NCBI GenBank assembly: GCA_965243415.1
Contig: OZ251549.1
Coordinates: 2,418,001 to 2,482,000, forward strand
DNA from: G965204755 sp965243415
GTDB lineage: Bacteria > Acidobacteriota > Vicinamibacteria > Marinacidobacterales > Marinacidobacteraceae
Length of the DNA stretch: 64,000 nt
Direction: 5' to 3'
Shown here: positions 28,084 through 36,017 of the stretch, piece by piece
Position numbering within the stretch: position 1 is the first letter of the stretch
Layout of the letters: the number at the start of each line of letters is the position of its first letter
The notes under the pieces: generated by a model
What the model was told of the DNA's origin: nothing
Database searches by the model: none
What the model saw: the letters and a program-made list of their open reading frames with translations, nothing else
Program-made: the position numbers and the translations under genes

Positions 28084-28623
28084 TCACGACCGGCATCCGG
28101 CGGCGTCCATCGCGGCGGACGATCCGCGCAGGGGCACGCGGAAACGACTGTTCGGGCCGAAAGTGGTGGGCGCGGTGATGTGCACCCGGTTGGCCTGCCG
28201 GGCCGAGCGTCCGAGATAGGGCCACAGGGCCGCGTCGGGAACCATCCGGTATAGGTACCGATCGTCGTCGGCCTGTTCCTGCCATTCCGGGTGCGGCTGG
28301 ATGCGGACCGGCATCGTGCCGACTCCCCGGATATGGCGGGGGAGGTCGAAGGCGATCTCTCCGGGGAGGAAGGAGAACAGCGGAAAGCCCTCCACGAGGA
28401 TCCCCGGCATCGGCTCATCGGGCCCGCACTCGAGGAAGAGACGGAGTCGGACTTCGACATCCTCGCCGCCGCTCTCCGACTGGGGCGGGCTGATGGCGAC
28501 GAGCCCGAAGCCTTCGTCGGAGGCCGTCCAGCGGCCGCCGCCGGGGGCCTGGACGGAGGTTTTGACGGAGGGCGGGGCGGAAGAGAGTGCGCCGGCGAGC
28601 AGCGCGGCGAGGAGGGTGGACAT
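28084..28623 (-). CDS. Small secreted protein, function unknown
   Basis: 179 residues. The N-terminus MSTLLAALLAGALSSAPPS is a signal peptide with likely cleavage near residue 16-18. The mature part is beta-rich with alternating hydrophobic residues and no transmembrane segment (for example VEVRLRLFLECG and PMPGILVEGFPLFSF). It ends NSRFRVPLRGSSAAMDAAGCRS. No family was recognised. It is flanked by 270 bases (toward the defence-like operon) and 290 bases (toward the lipoprotein genes) without other genes, so it is probably its own transcription unit. A weak promoter-like pair (TTGTCC, 17 bases, TCGTAT) lies upstream near 28705-28735 on the minus strand; its match to consensus is poor. Confidence 0.7.
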   Translation of the reverse strand: MSTLLAALLAGALSSAPPSVKTSVQAPGGGRWTASDEGFGLVAISPPQSESGGEDVEVRLRLFLECGPDEPMPGILVEGFPLFSFLPGEIAFDLPRHIRGVGTMPVRIQPHPEWQEQADDDRYLYRMVPDAALWPYLGRSARQANRVHITAPTTFGPNSRFRVPLRGSSAAMDAAGCRS

Positions 28624-28912
28624 GCGTGATCTCCCGCCTCCTCGCTGTGTCGCGGCCCCCGGAGCCCGATGAACGGGGTGGCGGCCGCCGGTCGGCGGCG
28701 GGAAATACGAAGACTACGCCACCCGTAGGACAATCCCTGTCACCCCTCGGCGTCCCCTCCCCGCGGTGGGCGGGACCGGCTCGGCGCCACCGTCGGATCG
28801 CAGGTCACCGCCTCTCCCTCCCCGCGCGCCGGCGGGGGTCGGCGCCGGGCGCGGGGGCCGAGGGTCGCGCGGGGGGCGCCGCCGGGCGCGACGACGCGGC
28901 CGGGCGGTCGGG

Positions 28913-29659
28913 TCAGCGCCAGGTGTCGGGGCCGAGGGTCTCACGGAGGGCGGGGGCGTTGGCGATGAGTTCGCCGAGGTCGGTCATGGCGTTCTCCATC
29001 GCGATCTCGACGGCGCTGCCGAGGTCCCGGGCGCCCCGGTCGCAGCCGGGTCCGCTGCTGCCCTGCACGGCGAAGCCGGAGACGGACTCTCGGAATTGGA
29101 GACCCCGTTCGGTGAACACCGACACGGCGAGGCGGAGGCCGACGGAGGCCTCGAGGCCGCTCCAGCCCGTCGCGGCCACGGAGGCGTCGAAGGCCTCGGC
29201 CCGCACCGCGATCACGGTGTCGAAACCGTGCGCGGCCAGGTCGTCGCGCCGCAGCGGAACCGGGGTCAGCGCGACTTCCCGGACCAGCGGCTGCAGCGTG
29301 AGCAGGACCGAGCCGGCGAGGGCGTGGCGGGCGTCCACCGGGTAGGTCGAGAACTCGCAGTGGTCGCTGTACGGCGCGATGCGGACCTCGCGCCAGAGTT
29401 GTTCGCCGTCCACGAACACGGCGACGCGGGCCGGGAGCGGGTCGTCGAAGGCGTAGGCGGCGCGGGAGGGGGCCTCGCGCACGGTCACGCCGTAGGTGCA
29501 GGCGGCCCCGGCGAGGGCGGCGGCCAGCACTGCCAGGGTGGCGGCCGGGGCGAACCGGCGGCGGGGCGTGCGTGTTCGGTCGGCGGCGCCGGGTCGCGGG
29601 TCGGGGCGGCGCGTCGGGACCGCAGTCGAGGTCGCGGGCCGGGTCGGGGTCGGGCTCAT
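28913..29659 (-). CDS. Putative lipoprotein, paralogue 1
   Basis: 248 residues; ATG at 29659 after GGAGGAGAG. A long Arg/Pro/Thr-rich stretch precedes the hydrophobic core LAVLAAALAGAAC, a lipobox with Cys near residue 55. The mature part begins CTYGVTVREAPSRAAYAFDDPLPARVAVFVDGEQLWREV and ends with the helix VEIAMENAMTDLGELIANAPALRETLG. It is clearly homologous along its full mature length to the protein at 29836-30534. No named family was recognised; the features fit an outer-membrane or periplasmic lipoprotein in an envelope-assembly context next to ddl. The pair arose by tandem duplication, because a fragment of the ddl 3' end sits in front of this copy in the place occupied by intact ddl in front of the other. 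Confidence 0.78.
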   Translation of the reverse strand: MSPTPTRPATSTAVPTRRPDPRPGAADRTRTPRRRFAPAATLAVLAAALAGAACTYGVTVREAPSRAAYAFDDPLPARVAVFVDGEQLWREVRIAPYSDHCEFSTYPVDARHALAGSVLLTLQPLVREVALTPVPLRRDDLAAHGFDTVIAVRAEAFDASVAATGWSGLEASVGLRLAVSVFTERGLQFRESVSGFAVQGSSGPGCDRGARDLGSAVEIAMENAMTDLGELIANAPALRETLGPDTWR

Positions 29660-29760
29660 GGTCGCTCTCCTCCCTGCTCCGCCGGCCGGAGCCGGGCGAT
29701 CCGGTCGCGCGGTTCGGGGAGGATTCCCGCCGCCGCCGACCGGGGCAGCAGGTTCGGGCA
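29660..29760 (-). pseudogene. 3' fragment of ddl
   Basis: About 100 bases here resemble the last 100 bases of ddl (30531-30640): the LLPxSAA, E..DRIARL and final GER codons can still be traced, with several indels. It leads straight into the start of lipoprotein paralogue 1 just as intact ddl leads into paralogue 2. Bases 29761-29835 hold nothing recognisable. Confidence 0.7.
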
Positions 29761-29835
29761 GAAGTCCGCAATCGCCGGGCCGACCGGCGCGCCGGCCGGC
29801 CGCGGCGCCGCCCCCGTTCCGGGGGCCGGGAGGGG

Positions 29836-30534
29836 TCAGGAACTGCTGCCGGAGCGGAAGGTCTCGCGCAGGGCGGGGGCGTTGGCGATGAGTTCGCCCA
29901 ACTCGGTCATGGCGTTCTCCAGGGCGATCTCCACCGCGTTGCCGAGGTTCACCGCGCCCTGGTCGCAGCCCACCCCGGAACTGTTCTGCACCGCGTTCCC
30001 GGCCACCGATTCGCGGAACAGGAGGCCGTCCTCGGTGAACACGGACACCGCCAGGCCGAGCGCGGCGGTCGCCTCCAGCCCGCTGAAACCCGTCGAGGCG
30101 ATGGCGGGGTCGAAGACTTCGGCCCGCACCGCGACGACCAGGTCGAAGCCCCGCGCCACCATGTCGTCCCGGCGGATCTGCACCGGGGTCGCTTCCACTT
30201 CGCGGACGAGCGGCTGCAGGGTGCCCACGACGGACCCCTCCAGGGCTTCGCGGGCGTCCACCGGGTAGTTGGAGTCCGCGCAGAATCCCTCTTCCTCCGC
30301 GAACATCTGGACATCGCGCCAGAGTTGTTCGCCGTCGGTGAACACGGCGACCCGCGCCGGCAGCGGCTCGTCGAAGGCGTAGGCGGCGCGGGAGGGGGCG
30401 GCGCGCACGGTGACGCCGTAGGTGCACGAAGCGCCGACGAGCGCGGCGACGGCGAGGATCGCGTGGGCCGCGACGGCCGGGGGGCGCGCGCCGGCCCGGC
30501 GGGCGGGGGCGGCGGTTTCGGGGTGTGGGTTCAT
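29836..30534 (-). CDS. Putative lipoprotein, paralogue 2
   Basis: 232 residues; the ATG at 30534 is preceded by GGAAGGAG and overlaps the ddl stop by four bases (ATGA). The signal region AHAILAVAALVGASC ends in a lipobox (Cys near residue 37). The mature protein starts CTYGVTVRAAPSRAAYAFDEPLPARVAVFTDGEQLWRDV and closes with VEIALENAMTELGELIANAPALRETF, parallel to paralogue 1. The central part (EATPVQIRRDDMVARGFDLVVAVR and following) alternates strand-like segments. Function unknown. Coupling to ddl suggests an envelope role. It may be listed by others as a hypothetical lipoprotein. Confidence 0.8.
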   Translation of the reverse strand: MNPHPETAAPARRAGARPPAVAAHAILAVAALVGASCTYGVTVRAAPSRAAYAFDEPLPARVAVFTDGEQLWRDVQMFAEEEGFCADSNYPVDAREALEGSVVGTLQPLVREVEATPVQIRRDDMVARGFDLVVAVRAEVFDPAIASTGFSGLEATAALGLAVSVFTEDGLLFRESVAGNAVQNSSGVGCDQGAVNLGNAVEIALENAMTELGELIANAPALRETFRSGSSS

Positions 30535-31595
30535 GTCCTCTCTCCTTCCCGCATCGCCAGGCGGGCGATCCGGTCGCACAGTTCGGGGAAGCCGATCCCG
30601 GCGACCGCCGCCGACTGGGGCAGCAGGCTGCGGGTGGTCATTCCCGGCAGGGTGTTCGCTTCCAGCACGGACGGGTCGCCGTGCTCGTCGAGCCGGAAAT
30701 CTACCCGCGAGAAGTGGCGCAGCCCCAGCGCCCGGTGCGTGGCGACCGCCAGTTCCGAGAGCGTCCGGGCGAGCGGCGCCGGCGTCCGGGCGGGGAACAC
30801 CTCTTCGGCGACGCCCGGCGTGTACTTGGAGTAGTAGTCGAACAGGCGGGTCTTGGTGATGATCTCGCCGATCCCCAGCGCTTCCGGGGCGCCGCCGGAA
30901 AGCGGTTCGAGCACCCCGACGGTGAACTCGCGGCCGGGGAGCAACCGCTCGACGAGCACGCGGGGGTCGTGGACGCGGGCGGCGGCGATCGCGGCCCCCA
31001 CTTCGTCGAGGTCGTTCGCCAGGGTGAGACCCACCGACGAGCCCACCCGCGACGGCTTCACCACCACCGGAAACCCCAGGGCGGCGATCTCCTCGCGGCG
31101 CTCGTCCGGGGACTGTTCCTCGAACACTTCGAAGGGCGGGCTGGGGAGGCCGGCGCTGCGCAGGACGCGCTTCGCCGAGGCCTTCTCCATCGCCAGCGCG
31201 CTCGCCAGCACGCCGCTGCCGGTGTAGGGCTTCCGGCCCAGTTCCAGGACCGCCTGGAGGCGGCCGCCTTCGCCGTCGAGCCCGTGGAGGACCAGGAAGA
31301 CCAGGTCGGCTTCCCGCACCGCCGGTCGTCGACAGATCCCGGCGGCGTCCTCGCGCGCCCGCAGCCGGGCCAGGCCGGCCTCGTCCGGCGGCGTCCGGCC
31401 GACGCGCAGGGCCAGCAGGCGGCCTTCTTCCTCCGGGCCGAGGACGCCTTCGACGGTGTCCACCACGGCGACCTCGTGGCCGGTGGCCCGCAGCGCGCGC
31501 AGCACCTCCCCGGCGCCGGAGAGCGCCACCTCGCGCTCCGGGGTGGAGCCGCCGGTGACCAGCGCCACCCGCAGCGGGCGGCCGGGGAGGGTCAC
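30531..31595 (-). CDS. ddl: D-alanine--D-alanine ligase
   Basis: 354 residues, GTG start overlapping the symporter stop. It joins two D-alanines with ATP for peptidoglycan precursor synthesis in the cytoplasm. Motifs in order: VTGGSTPEREVALSGA (N-terminal substrate-binding loop), LVFLVLHGLDGEGG, PYTGSGVLASALAMEK, the ATP-grasp blocks FPVVVKPSRVGSSVGLT and VLVERLLPGREFTVGV, and the metal/substrate end RVDFRLDEHGDPSVLEANTLPGMTTRS. Length and motif order are normal. Unusually it sits between a sodium:solute symporter and a lipoprotein rather than in the mur/fts cluster. Its 3' end has been copied to 29660-29760. Confidence 0.96.
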   Translation of the reverse strand: MTLPGRPLRVALVTGGSTPEREVALSGAGEVLRALRATGHEVAVVDTVEGVLGPEEEGRLLALRVGRTPPDEAGLARLRAREDAAGICRRPAVREADLVFLVLHGLDGEGGRLQAVLELGRKPYTGSGVLASALAMEKASAKRVLRSAGLPSPPFEVFEEQSPDERREEIAALGFPVVVKPSRVGSSVGLTLANDLDEVGAAIAAARVHDPRVLVERLLPGREFTVGVLEPLSGGAPEALGIGEIITKTRLFDYYSKYTPGVAEEVFPARTPAPLARTLSELAVATHRALGLRHFSRVDFRLDEHGDPSVLEANTLPGMTTRSLLPQSAAVAGIGFPELCDRIARLAMREGERT

Positions 31596-33073
31596 AGGGT
31601 GAGGGTGAGGCGCACCGGCTCCGGGAGCGGCGCCGGTTTCGACAGCAGGCTGACGGCGGCCAGCGCGGCGAAGCCGACCGCCAGGGCCAGGGCCGCCGCG
31701 GGCGGGGCGTTCGCCGGGAGCAGGAGTTCCAGCGCGAACAGGGTCAGCAGGCCGGCGGCCATGGAGACGGCGGCGGCGGCGGCGGTCGTGCGCTGCCAGA
31801 CCAGGCCGAGCAGGAGGGCGGGGGCCAGGGCCGCCGCGAAGGCGCCGAAGCCCAGGGTGCCGAGGAAGGCGATCAGGCCGCCGCCGGCCAGGTGGAGCGC
31901 GGCCACCAGGAGCCCCGCCGCCGCCACTGCCGCCGACGCGAGGCGGGCGCGGCGGAGGGCGCGGGCGTCGGAGTCCCGGTCGCTGCCGGCGGCGACGGCG
32001 TCGTCCGCACGGAAGGCGCGGGGCAGGTCGCGGACGAGGGCGGCCGCCCCCAGGTTCAGGAAGGCGTCGCTCGTGGACATGATGGCGGCGAGCGCCGCGG
32101 CGACGAGGAGTCCCTTCAGCAGGGTCGGCGCCGCCGGCAGCGAGACCACCGCCAGCGCCGCGTCGTCGGGGCGGGCGAGGGGGCCCAGGGTGCCGTCCGC
32201 GCCGAAGGCCAGCGCCGCCGCGCCCAGGCCGATCCAGACCAGCAGGCTCAGCCCCTGCGCCCCGCCGATGACCGCCGGGAGGTAGCGGAGCGCCTCCGGG
32301 CTCTTCAGCATCAGGAATTTGTGGAGCATATGGGGCTGGCCGAGGGTTCCGACGGCGAACAGGAACAGGAGGCCGAACCCCTGCGCCGGGCCGAGGACGC
32401 CCAGCGGATCGAGCAGGTGCGGCCCGGTTCCCGCGACTGCGGCGGCGAGTCCGGAGGGGCCGGAGACCGCGGAGAGCGCCCAGCCGAAGGCCAGGGCGGC
32501 GGCGACCGCCATCACGATCCCCTGGAGGACATCGGTGTTCACCGAGGCGGTCATGCCCCCGGCGAGCGAGTAGGCGAAGACGATCCCGGCGCCGAGCGCG
32601 AGGGTGGCCGCGAGCGGGGCGCCGGGGAAGGCGAACTGTCCGGCGAGGGCCAGCGCCGAGAACTGGACGCCGAGGTAGAGGACGCTGCCGAGCAGGATGC
32701 CCAGCGCGCCGAGGCCGGCGGCGAGCCGGGCGCCCGGCTGGCCCTCGAAGCGGAAGGCGAGGACTTCGGGGAGGGTCAGCGCGCCGCTCGCCGCGGCGGC
32801 CAGCGCCAGCCGGCGGCCGACGGTGCGGCAGAGGAGCGCCGCGGTGAATCCGGCGGGAACCACGATGAAGAGCGAGCCGAAGCCGATCTCTGCGGTGAGG
32901 CCGGGGCCGCCCAGGAAGACGAAGCCGCTGAAGGCGGTGGCGGCGACCGCGAGGCCGGCGCGGAAGGCGCCCAGGCGGCGGCCGGCCACGAAGAAATCGG
33001 CGGCGCTCCGGGTGCGCCGCAGCGCCGCGACCCCGACGATCAGCGTGGCGCCGAGGAGGAGGACCGGGATCAC
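31592..33073 (-). CDS. Sodium:solute symporter family protein
   Basis: 493 residues, GTG start. Hydrophobic throughout, about 13 membrane helices, matching the SSS (PutP/ActP-like) family. Recognisable blocks are AADFFVAGRRLGAFRAGLAVAATAFSGF (helix 2 region), GSVLYLGVQF, AYSLAGGMTASVNTDVLQGI (the family signature), QPHMLHKFLMLK and AAIMSTSDAFLNL. It should import an organic solute such as acetate, proline or another carboxylate with sodium; the substrate cannot be read. It is preceded by a small membrane protein gene (33530-34072), as many SSS transporters are, but the junction between the two is repeated twice, giving chimeric frames at 33070-33533. The GTG overlaps the preceding chimeric frame. 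Confidence 0.93.
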   Translation of the reverse strand: MIPVLLLGATLIVGVAALRRTRSAADFFVAGRRLGAFRAGLAVAATAFSGFVFLGGPGLTAEIGFGSLFIVVPAGFTAALLCRTVGRRLALAAAASGALTLPEVLAFRFEGQPGARLAAGLGALGILLGSVLYLGVQFSALALAGQFAFPGAPLAATLALGAGIVFAYSLAGGMTASVNTDVLQGIVMAVAAALAFGWALSAVSGPSGLAAAVAGTGPHLLDPLGVLGPAQGFGLLFLFAVGTLGQPHMLHKFLMLKSPEALRYLPAVIGGAQGLSLLVWIGLGAAALAFGADGTLGPLARPDDAALAVVSLPAAPTLLKGLLVAAALAAIMSTSDAFLNLGAAALVRDLPRAFRADDAVAAGSDRDSDARALRRARLASAAVAAAGLLVAALHLAGGGLIAFLGTLGFGAFAAALAPALLLGLVWQRTTAAAAAVSMAAGLLTLFALELLLPANAPPAAALALAVGFAALAAVSLLSKPAPLPEPVRLTLTL

Positions 33074-33303
33074 TCTGGGAAACTTCCCGGGGAACGACCA
33101 GTGGCCGCGCGTTCTGCGGCGGCGCGGCGCAGGGCGGCGAGGCCCCCGGGCGCGGGCGGGCGGAAGGTGAGGGGGACCGCGAGCCCGGTGCGGAAGGCGC
33201 CCGGGCGGCGGCCGGCCACGAAGAAGTCGGCGGCGCTCCGGTTGCGCCGCAGCGCCGCGACCCCGACGACCGGCGTGGCGCCGAGGAGGAGGGCCGGGAT
33301 CAC
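33070..33303 (-). pseudogene. Chimeric 77-residue frame, symporter start + membrane-protein end (unit 1)
   Basis: The first 47 or so codons repeat the symporter start (MIPALLLGATPVVGVAALRRN..., AADFFVAGRRPGAFRTGLAV). They run straight into the last 30 or so codons of the small membrane protein (TFRPPAPGGLAALRRAAAER...). The stop overlaps the symporter GTG. It looks like a duplication by-product; it could still be translated as a one-helix peptide. Confidence 0.75.
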
Positions 33304-33533
33304 TCGGCGGGCTCCCCCGGGGAACGACCCGTGGCCGTGCGTTCCGCGGCGGCGCGGCGCAGGGCGGCGAGACCCTCGGGCGCGGGCGGGCGGAAGGTGG
33401 CGGCGACTGCGAGCCCGGTGCGGAAGGCGCCCGGGCGGCGGCCGGCCACGAAGAAATCGGCGGCGCTCCGGGTGCGCCGCAGCGCCGCGATCCCGACGAT
33501 CAGCGTGGCGCCGAGGAGGAGGATCGGGATCAC
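33300..33533 (-). pseudogene. Chimeric 77-residue frame, symporter start + membrane-protein end (unit 2)
   Basis: Second unit of the same kind, starting with GTG: VIPILLLGATLIVGIAALRRT then AADFFVAGRRPGAFRTGLAVAATFRPPAPEGLAALRRAAAERT. It overlaps unit 1 by four bases (GTGA), and its own start overlaps the stop of the small membrane protein gene in the same way. Confidence 0.75.
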
Positions 33534-34072
33534 TCGGTGGCCCTCCCGGGGGAACGACAGGCAGCGGCGCGCTCGGCGGCGGCGCGGCGCAGGGCGGCGA
33601 GACCCTCGGGCGCGGGCGGGCGGAAGGTGAGGGCGAACCCGATCCCGGTCAGGAGGAGGGGCAGCAGGAACACCCCGAACAGCAGGCCGAGGAGCGGGAG
33701 CGGCAGACCGGATGGCGCGCCCGCGGGAGGGAGTGCGCTGCCGGTGTCGGTCGAGCCGCCGAACACCCCGGTGGCCAGGAGCGCGCCGCCGCCGAGGGAC
33801 AGGAAGAAGGCCCCGCTGATCCAGCGGTCGGCTCGTCTCCGCCGGGCGTCGCGGCGGGCGGCGGCGCCGGAGCCGGGCCGGGTCGGCGGCGTGCCGAGGA
33901 TCCAGACCCCGGTGATGGCGCCGGTCACCGAGATCGCCGCCGGGATCGCGATCGCGCCGGCGCCGCCGACGAGCCAGACCACGACCAGCATCACGCCGGC
34001 GAAGACCATCCGCAGCGCGGCGAGCGGCGGTCGGCGCGAGGGTTTGGGCAGGGCTCGGGGCGGGGTGGTCAT
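33530..34072 (-). CDS. Small integral membrane protein upstream of symporter
   Basis: 180 residues from ATG at 34072. Four hydrophobic segments: LRMVFAGVMLVVVWLVGGAGAI and AAISVTGAITGVWIL (paired helices near 20-60), ISGAFFLSLGGGALLATGVF (about 84-103) and PLLGLLFGVFLLPLLLTGIGFALTF (about 125-149). The cytoplasmic tail is charged (LAALRRAAAERAAACRSPGRATE). The position, in front of and overlapping the symporter-type frames, recalls the small subunits that accompany some SSS transporters, but the sequence was not matched to DUF485 or DUF4212, so the partnership is inference. Its 3' end was duplicated twice downstream. Confidence 0.7.
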   Translation of the reverse strand: MTTPPRALPKPSRRPPLAALRMVFAGVMLVVVWLVGGAGAIAIPAAISVTGAITGVWILGTPPTRPGSGAAARRDARRRRADRWISGAFFLSLGGGALLATGVFGGSTDTGSALPPAGAPSGLPLPLLGLLFGVFLLPLLLTGIGFALTFRPPAPEGLAALRRAAAERAAACRSPGRATE

Positions 34073-34998
34073 CCGGGCGGGGGCGCGGGGATTCTGCCGG
34101 GCGCGGACCCCGATCGCGTCCCCGGCCGCGCCGACCGACGCCGCAGGTACGCCGGGAACGCGACGGAACGATTCGCCTGGGACCCGGGTCGGCGACGCGA
34201 CCCTCCGGCGCCGGGCGGGTCCGGAAGCCCGAGATCGAGGGGCTCGGTCCTGCGCCGAGCGGAGGGATCTGACGAACACGCCCGCGTTGCGCGGTACGGA
34301 AGTCGTGCGGGGCGTGAGCGCCGGTCGCGTTCGGTCGGAACTGCCGACGGGGGCCGGGGGAGATGCGCGAAGAGTGGGAGCCGATTCGACCCCGAGCCCC
34401 GGGGTCCCTGCGCGGCCGGCTGTCGAGGAGGACCAGAGCGTGGGGCCGGCTCGGGTGGCGCGGGGCGGCCATCCGCGGCGCGTGCCGGGCGCGTGCGGGA
34501 CCGAGACGCGGGGGAGCGGGCCTCCCCGGAGGGCGGCGGCCGGGGCCGGCAGCGCCGCAGTCGTTGCGCTTCCGGAGGGCGCGGGTAATACGGCCGTACT
34601 CCGCTCGCCGCAGCCCGCGCCCGCAGGGGTGAGTGCCGGGTGGGGTTGCCGGTTCCGACCGGATGGCGGGCTCCACCGTGCGCCGCCACCACTTCGGACT
34701 GGCGCGGGTCTGTCATCGGCATCCCCTCCGCGGCGCCCGCCTCCGGCGCGGAACAGGCCCCACGAGCTGGAGATCGGGGATCTCGGATTCGGGCCGGGCA
34801 CCGGAACCCACCGCAGGACCCCGGGCGACGGACGCGGTTCCGCTGTCGGGCCGGTGACGCGGCGCACCGGGGCGTGTCCGGCGGCCGCCGGGCCCGCGAG
34901 GGCCGGCGGCTCCTCGAATCGCCGCGGGAGCGCGGTCGGCGGGGCGGGGGGCGTGGCTAGCATTCCGCCGCGCGGCGCCGGAGCGCCCGGCAGGTGTC
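34073..34998. other. 926-base gap without a convincing gene
   Basis: This region lies between divergent units (membrane-protein gene leftward, cyclase gene rightward), so it should hold two promoters. Several open frames cross it on both strands, but they are Arg/Pro/Gly-rich, overlap each other, lack ribosome binding sites and match no family. No RNA gene, repeat or clear promoter was recognised. Confidence 0.5.
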
Positions 34999-35862
34999 AT
35001 GGATTCCCAAGAAGATCGTTCTCGTCCCGGCGGAGCCGAAGCCGTTCTGCGGGCCCTCTTCGTCCTGTTCGCGGTCGGCCTCGCCTCCGTCGGCGGCGTT
35101 GCCTGCGGCGGAGAGGCGCCGCCTCCGCTCGGGCCGGAGGCGGTCGCCGGGTGGCGGATGGTGGACCTGAGCCACTCCTACGGCGAGGACACCCTCTACT
35201 GGCCCACCGACACGCGCGGGTTCGACCGGACGACGCTCGCCGACGGGGAGACGCCCGCCGGCTTCTACTACGCCTCCGGGGAGTTCGCGAGCGCGGAACA
35301 CGGCGGCACCCATCTCGACGCCCCGGTCCACTTCGCCGCGGGCGGCGTGGACGCGGCGGGCATCCCGCTGTCGCGCCTGATCGCTCCGGGAGTGATCCTC
35401 GATGTGTCGGCGGCGGCGGAAGGCGATCCCGACTACCGGGTGGGCGTGGCCGACATCGAGGAGTGGGAAGCGGAGCACGGGACGATTCCCCCGGGAACGG
35501 CGGTCCTGTTCCATACCGGCTGGGTCTCCCGTTGGCCGGACGCCCGGGCCTATCTCGGCGACGACACGCCGGGGGACGCCACGAACCTCCACTTCCCCGG
35601 CGTCGGCGCCGAGGCGATGCGGCTCCTCGTCGAGCGCCGGGTGGGCCTCGTCGGCCTCGACACCGCGAGTCTGGACTACGGGGCGTCGGAGGACTTCATC
35701 GCCCACCAGATCGGCGCCGCCGCGGGGATCCCGAACCTGGAGAATGTGGGCGATCTCTCCGGGTTGCCGGCGACCGGCTTCCTGCTCCTGGCGCTGCCGA
35801 TGAAGATCGAGGGCGGCAGCGGCGGCCCGGTCCGCATCGTCGCGCTCGTTCCCCCGGCCTGA
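34999..35862 (+). CDS. Cyclase/kynurenine-formamidase-like lipoprotein
   Basis: 287 residues. The signal ends in a lipobox-like GGVAC (Cys 36). The mature domain is the 'cyclase family' fold with the metal-binding signature HGGTHLDAPVHF (residues 101-112), preceded by MVDLSHSYGEDTLYWP and followed by VLFHTGWVSRWPD, FPGVGAEAMRLLVERRVGLVGLDTASLDYG and NVGDLSGLPATGF. These are the canonical blocks of bacterial kynurenine formamidase-like and arylformamidase-like metal hydrolases. As an exported lipoprotein it is unlikely to serve tryptophan breakdown directly; the substrate is open. It is the first gene of a plus-strand group that continues with the MATE exporter. Confidence 0.9.
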   Translation: MDSQEDRSRPGGAEAVLRALFVLFAVGLASVGGVACGGEAPPPLGPEAVAGWRMVDLSHSYGEDTLYWPTDTRGFDRTTLADGETPAGFYYASGEFASAEHGGTHLDAPVHFAAGGVDAAGIPLSRLIAPGVILDVSAAAEGDPDYRVGVADIEEWEAEHGTIPPGTAVLFHTGWVSRWPDARAYLGDDTPGDATNLHFPGVGAEAMRLLVERRVGLVGLDTASLDYGASEDFIAHQIGAAAGIPNLENVGDLSGLPATGFLLLALPMKIEGGSGGPVRIVALVPPA

Positions 35863-36017
35863 GTCCCGGGGATCCGCCGCCGGAAGAACGCCCTTCCGTG
35901 GCGCGCCTCCCGGCAGGGCGGAACGGCGCCGCGCGCCCGGCGGCCGGAGCGCCGCGCCGCCTCCCGCCGTTTCCCCTCCCGACGACCGTCGCGCCGGGTT
36001 CCTGAACGGCGGTTTCG

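Larger units (their letters stand above)
33070..33640 (-). repeat. About 230-bp tandem repeat spanning a gene junction
   Basis: The junction between the small membrane protein gene and the symporter gene is present in three copies (symporter start at about 32950-33073, and units at 33070-33303 and 33300-33533, with the true end of the membrane-protein gene at 33530-33640). Each unit keeps a whole number of codons, so each boundary preserves the four-base stop/start overlap. The copies are highly similar but not identical, so this is not a simple assembly error. Confidence 0.85.
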
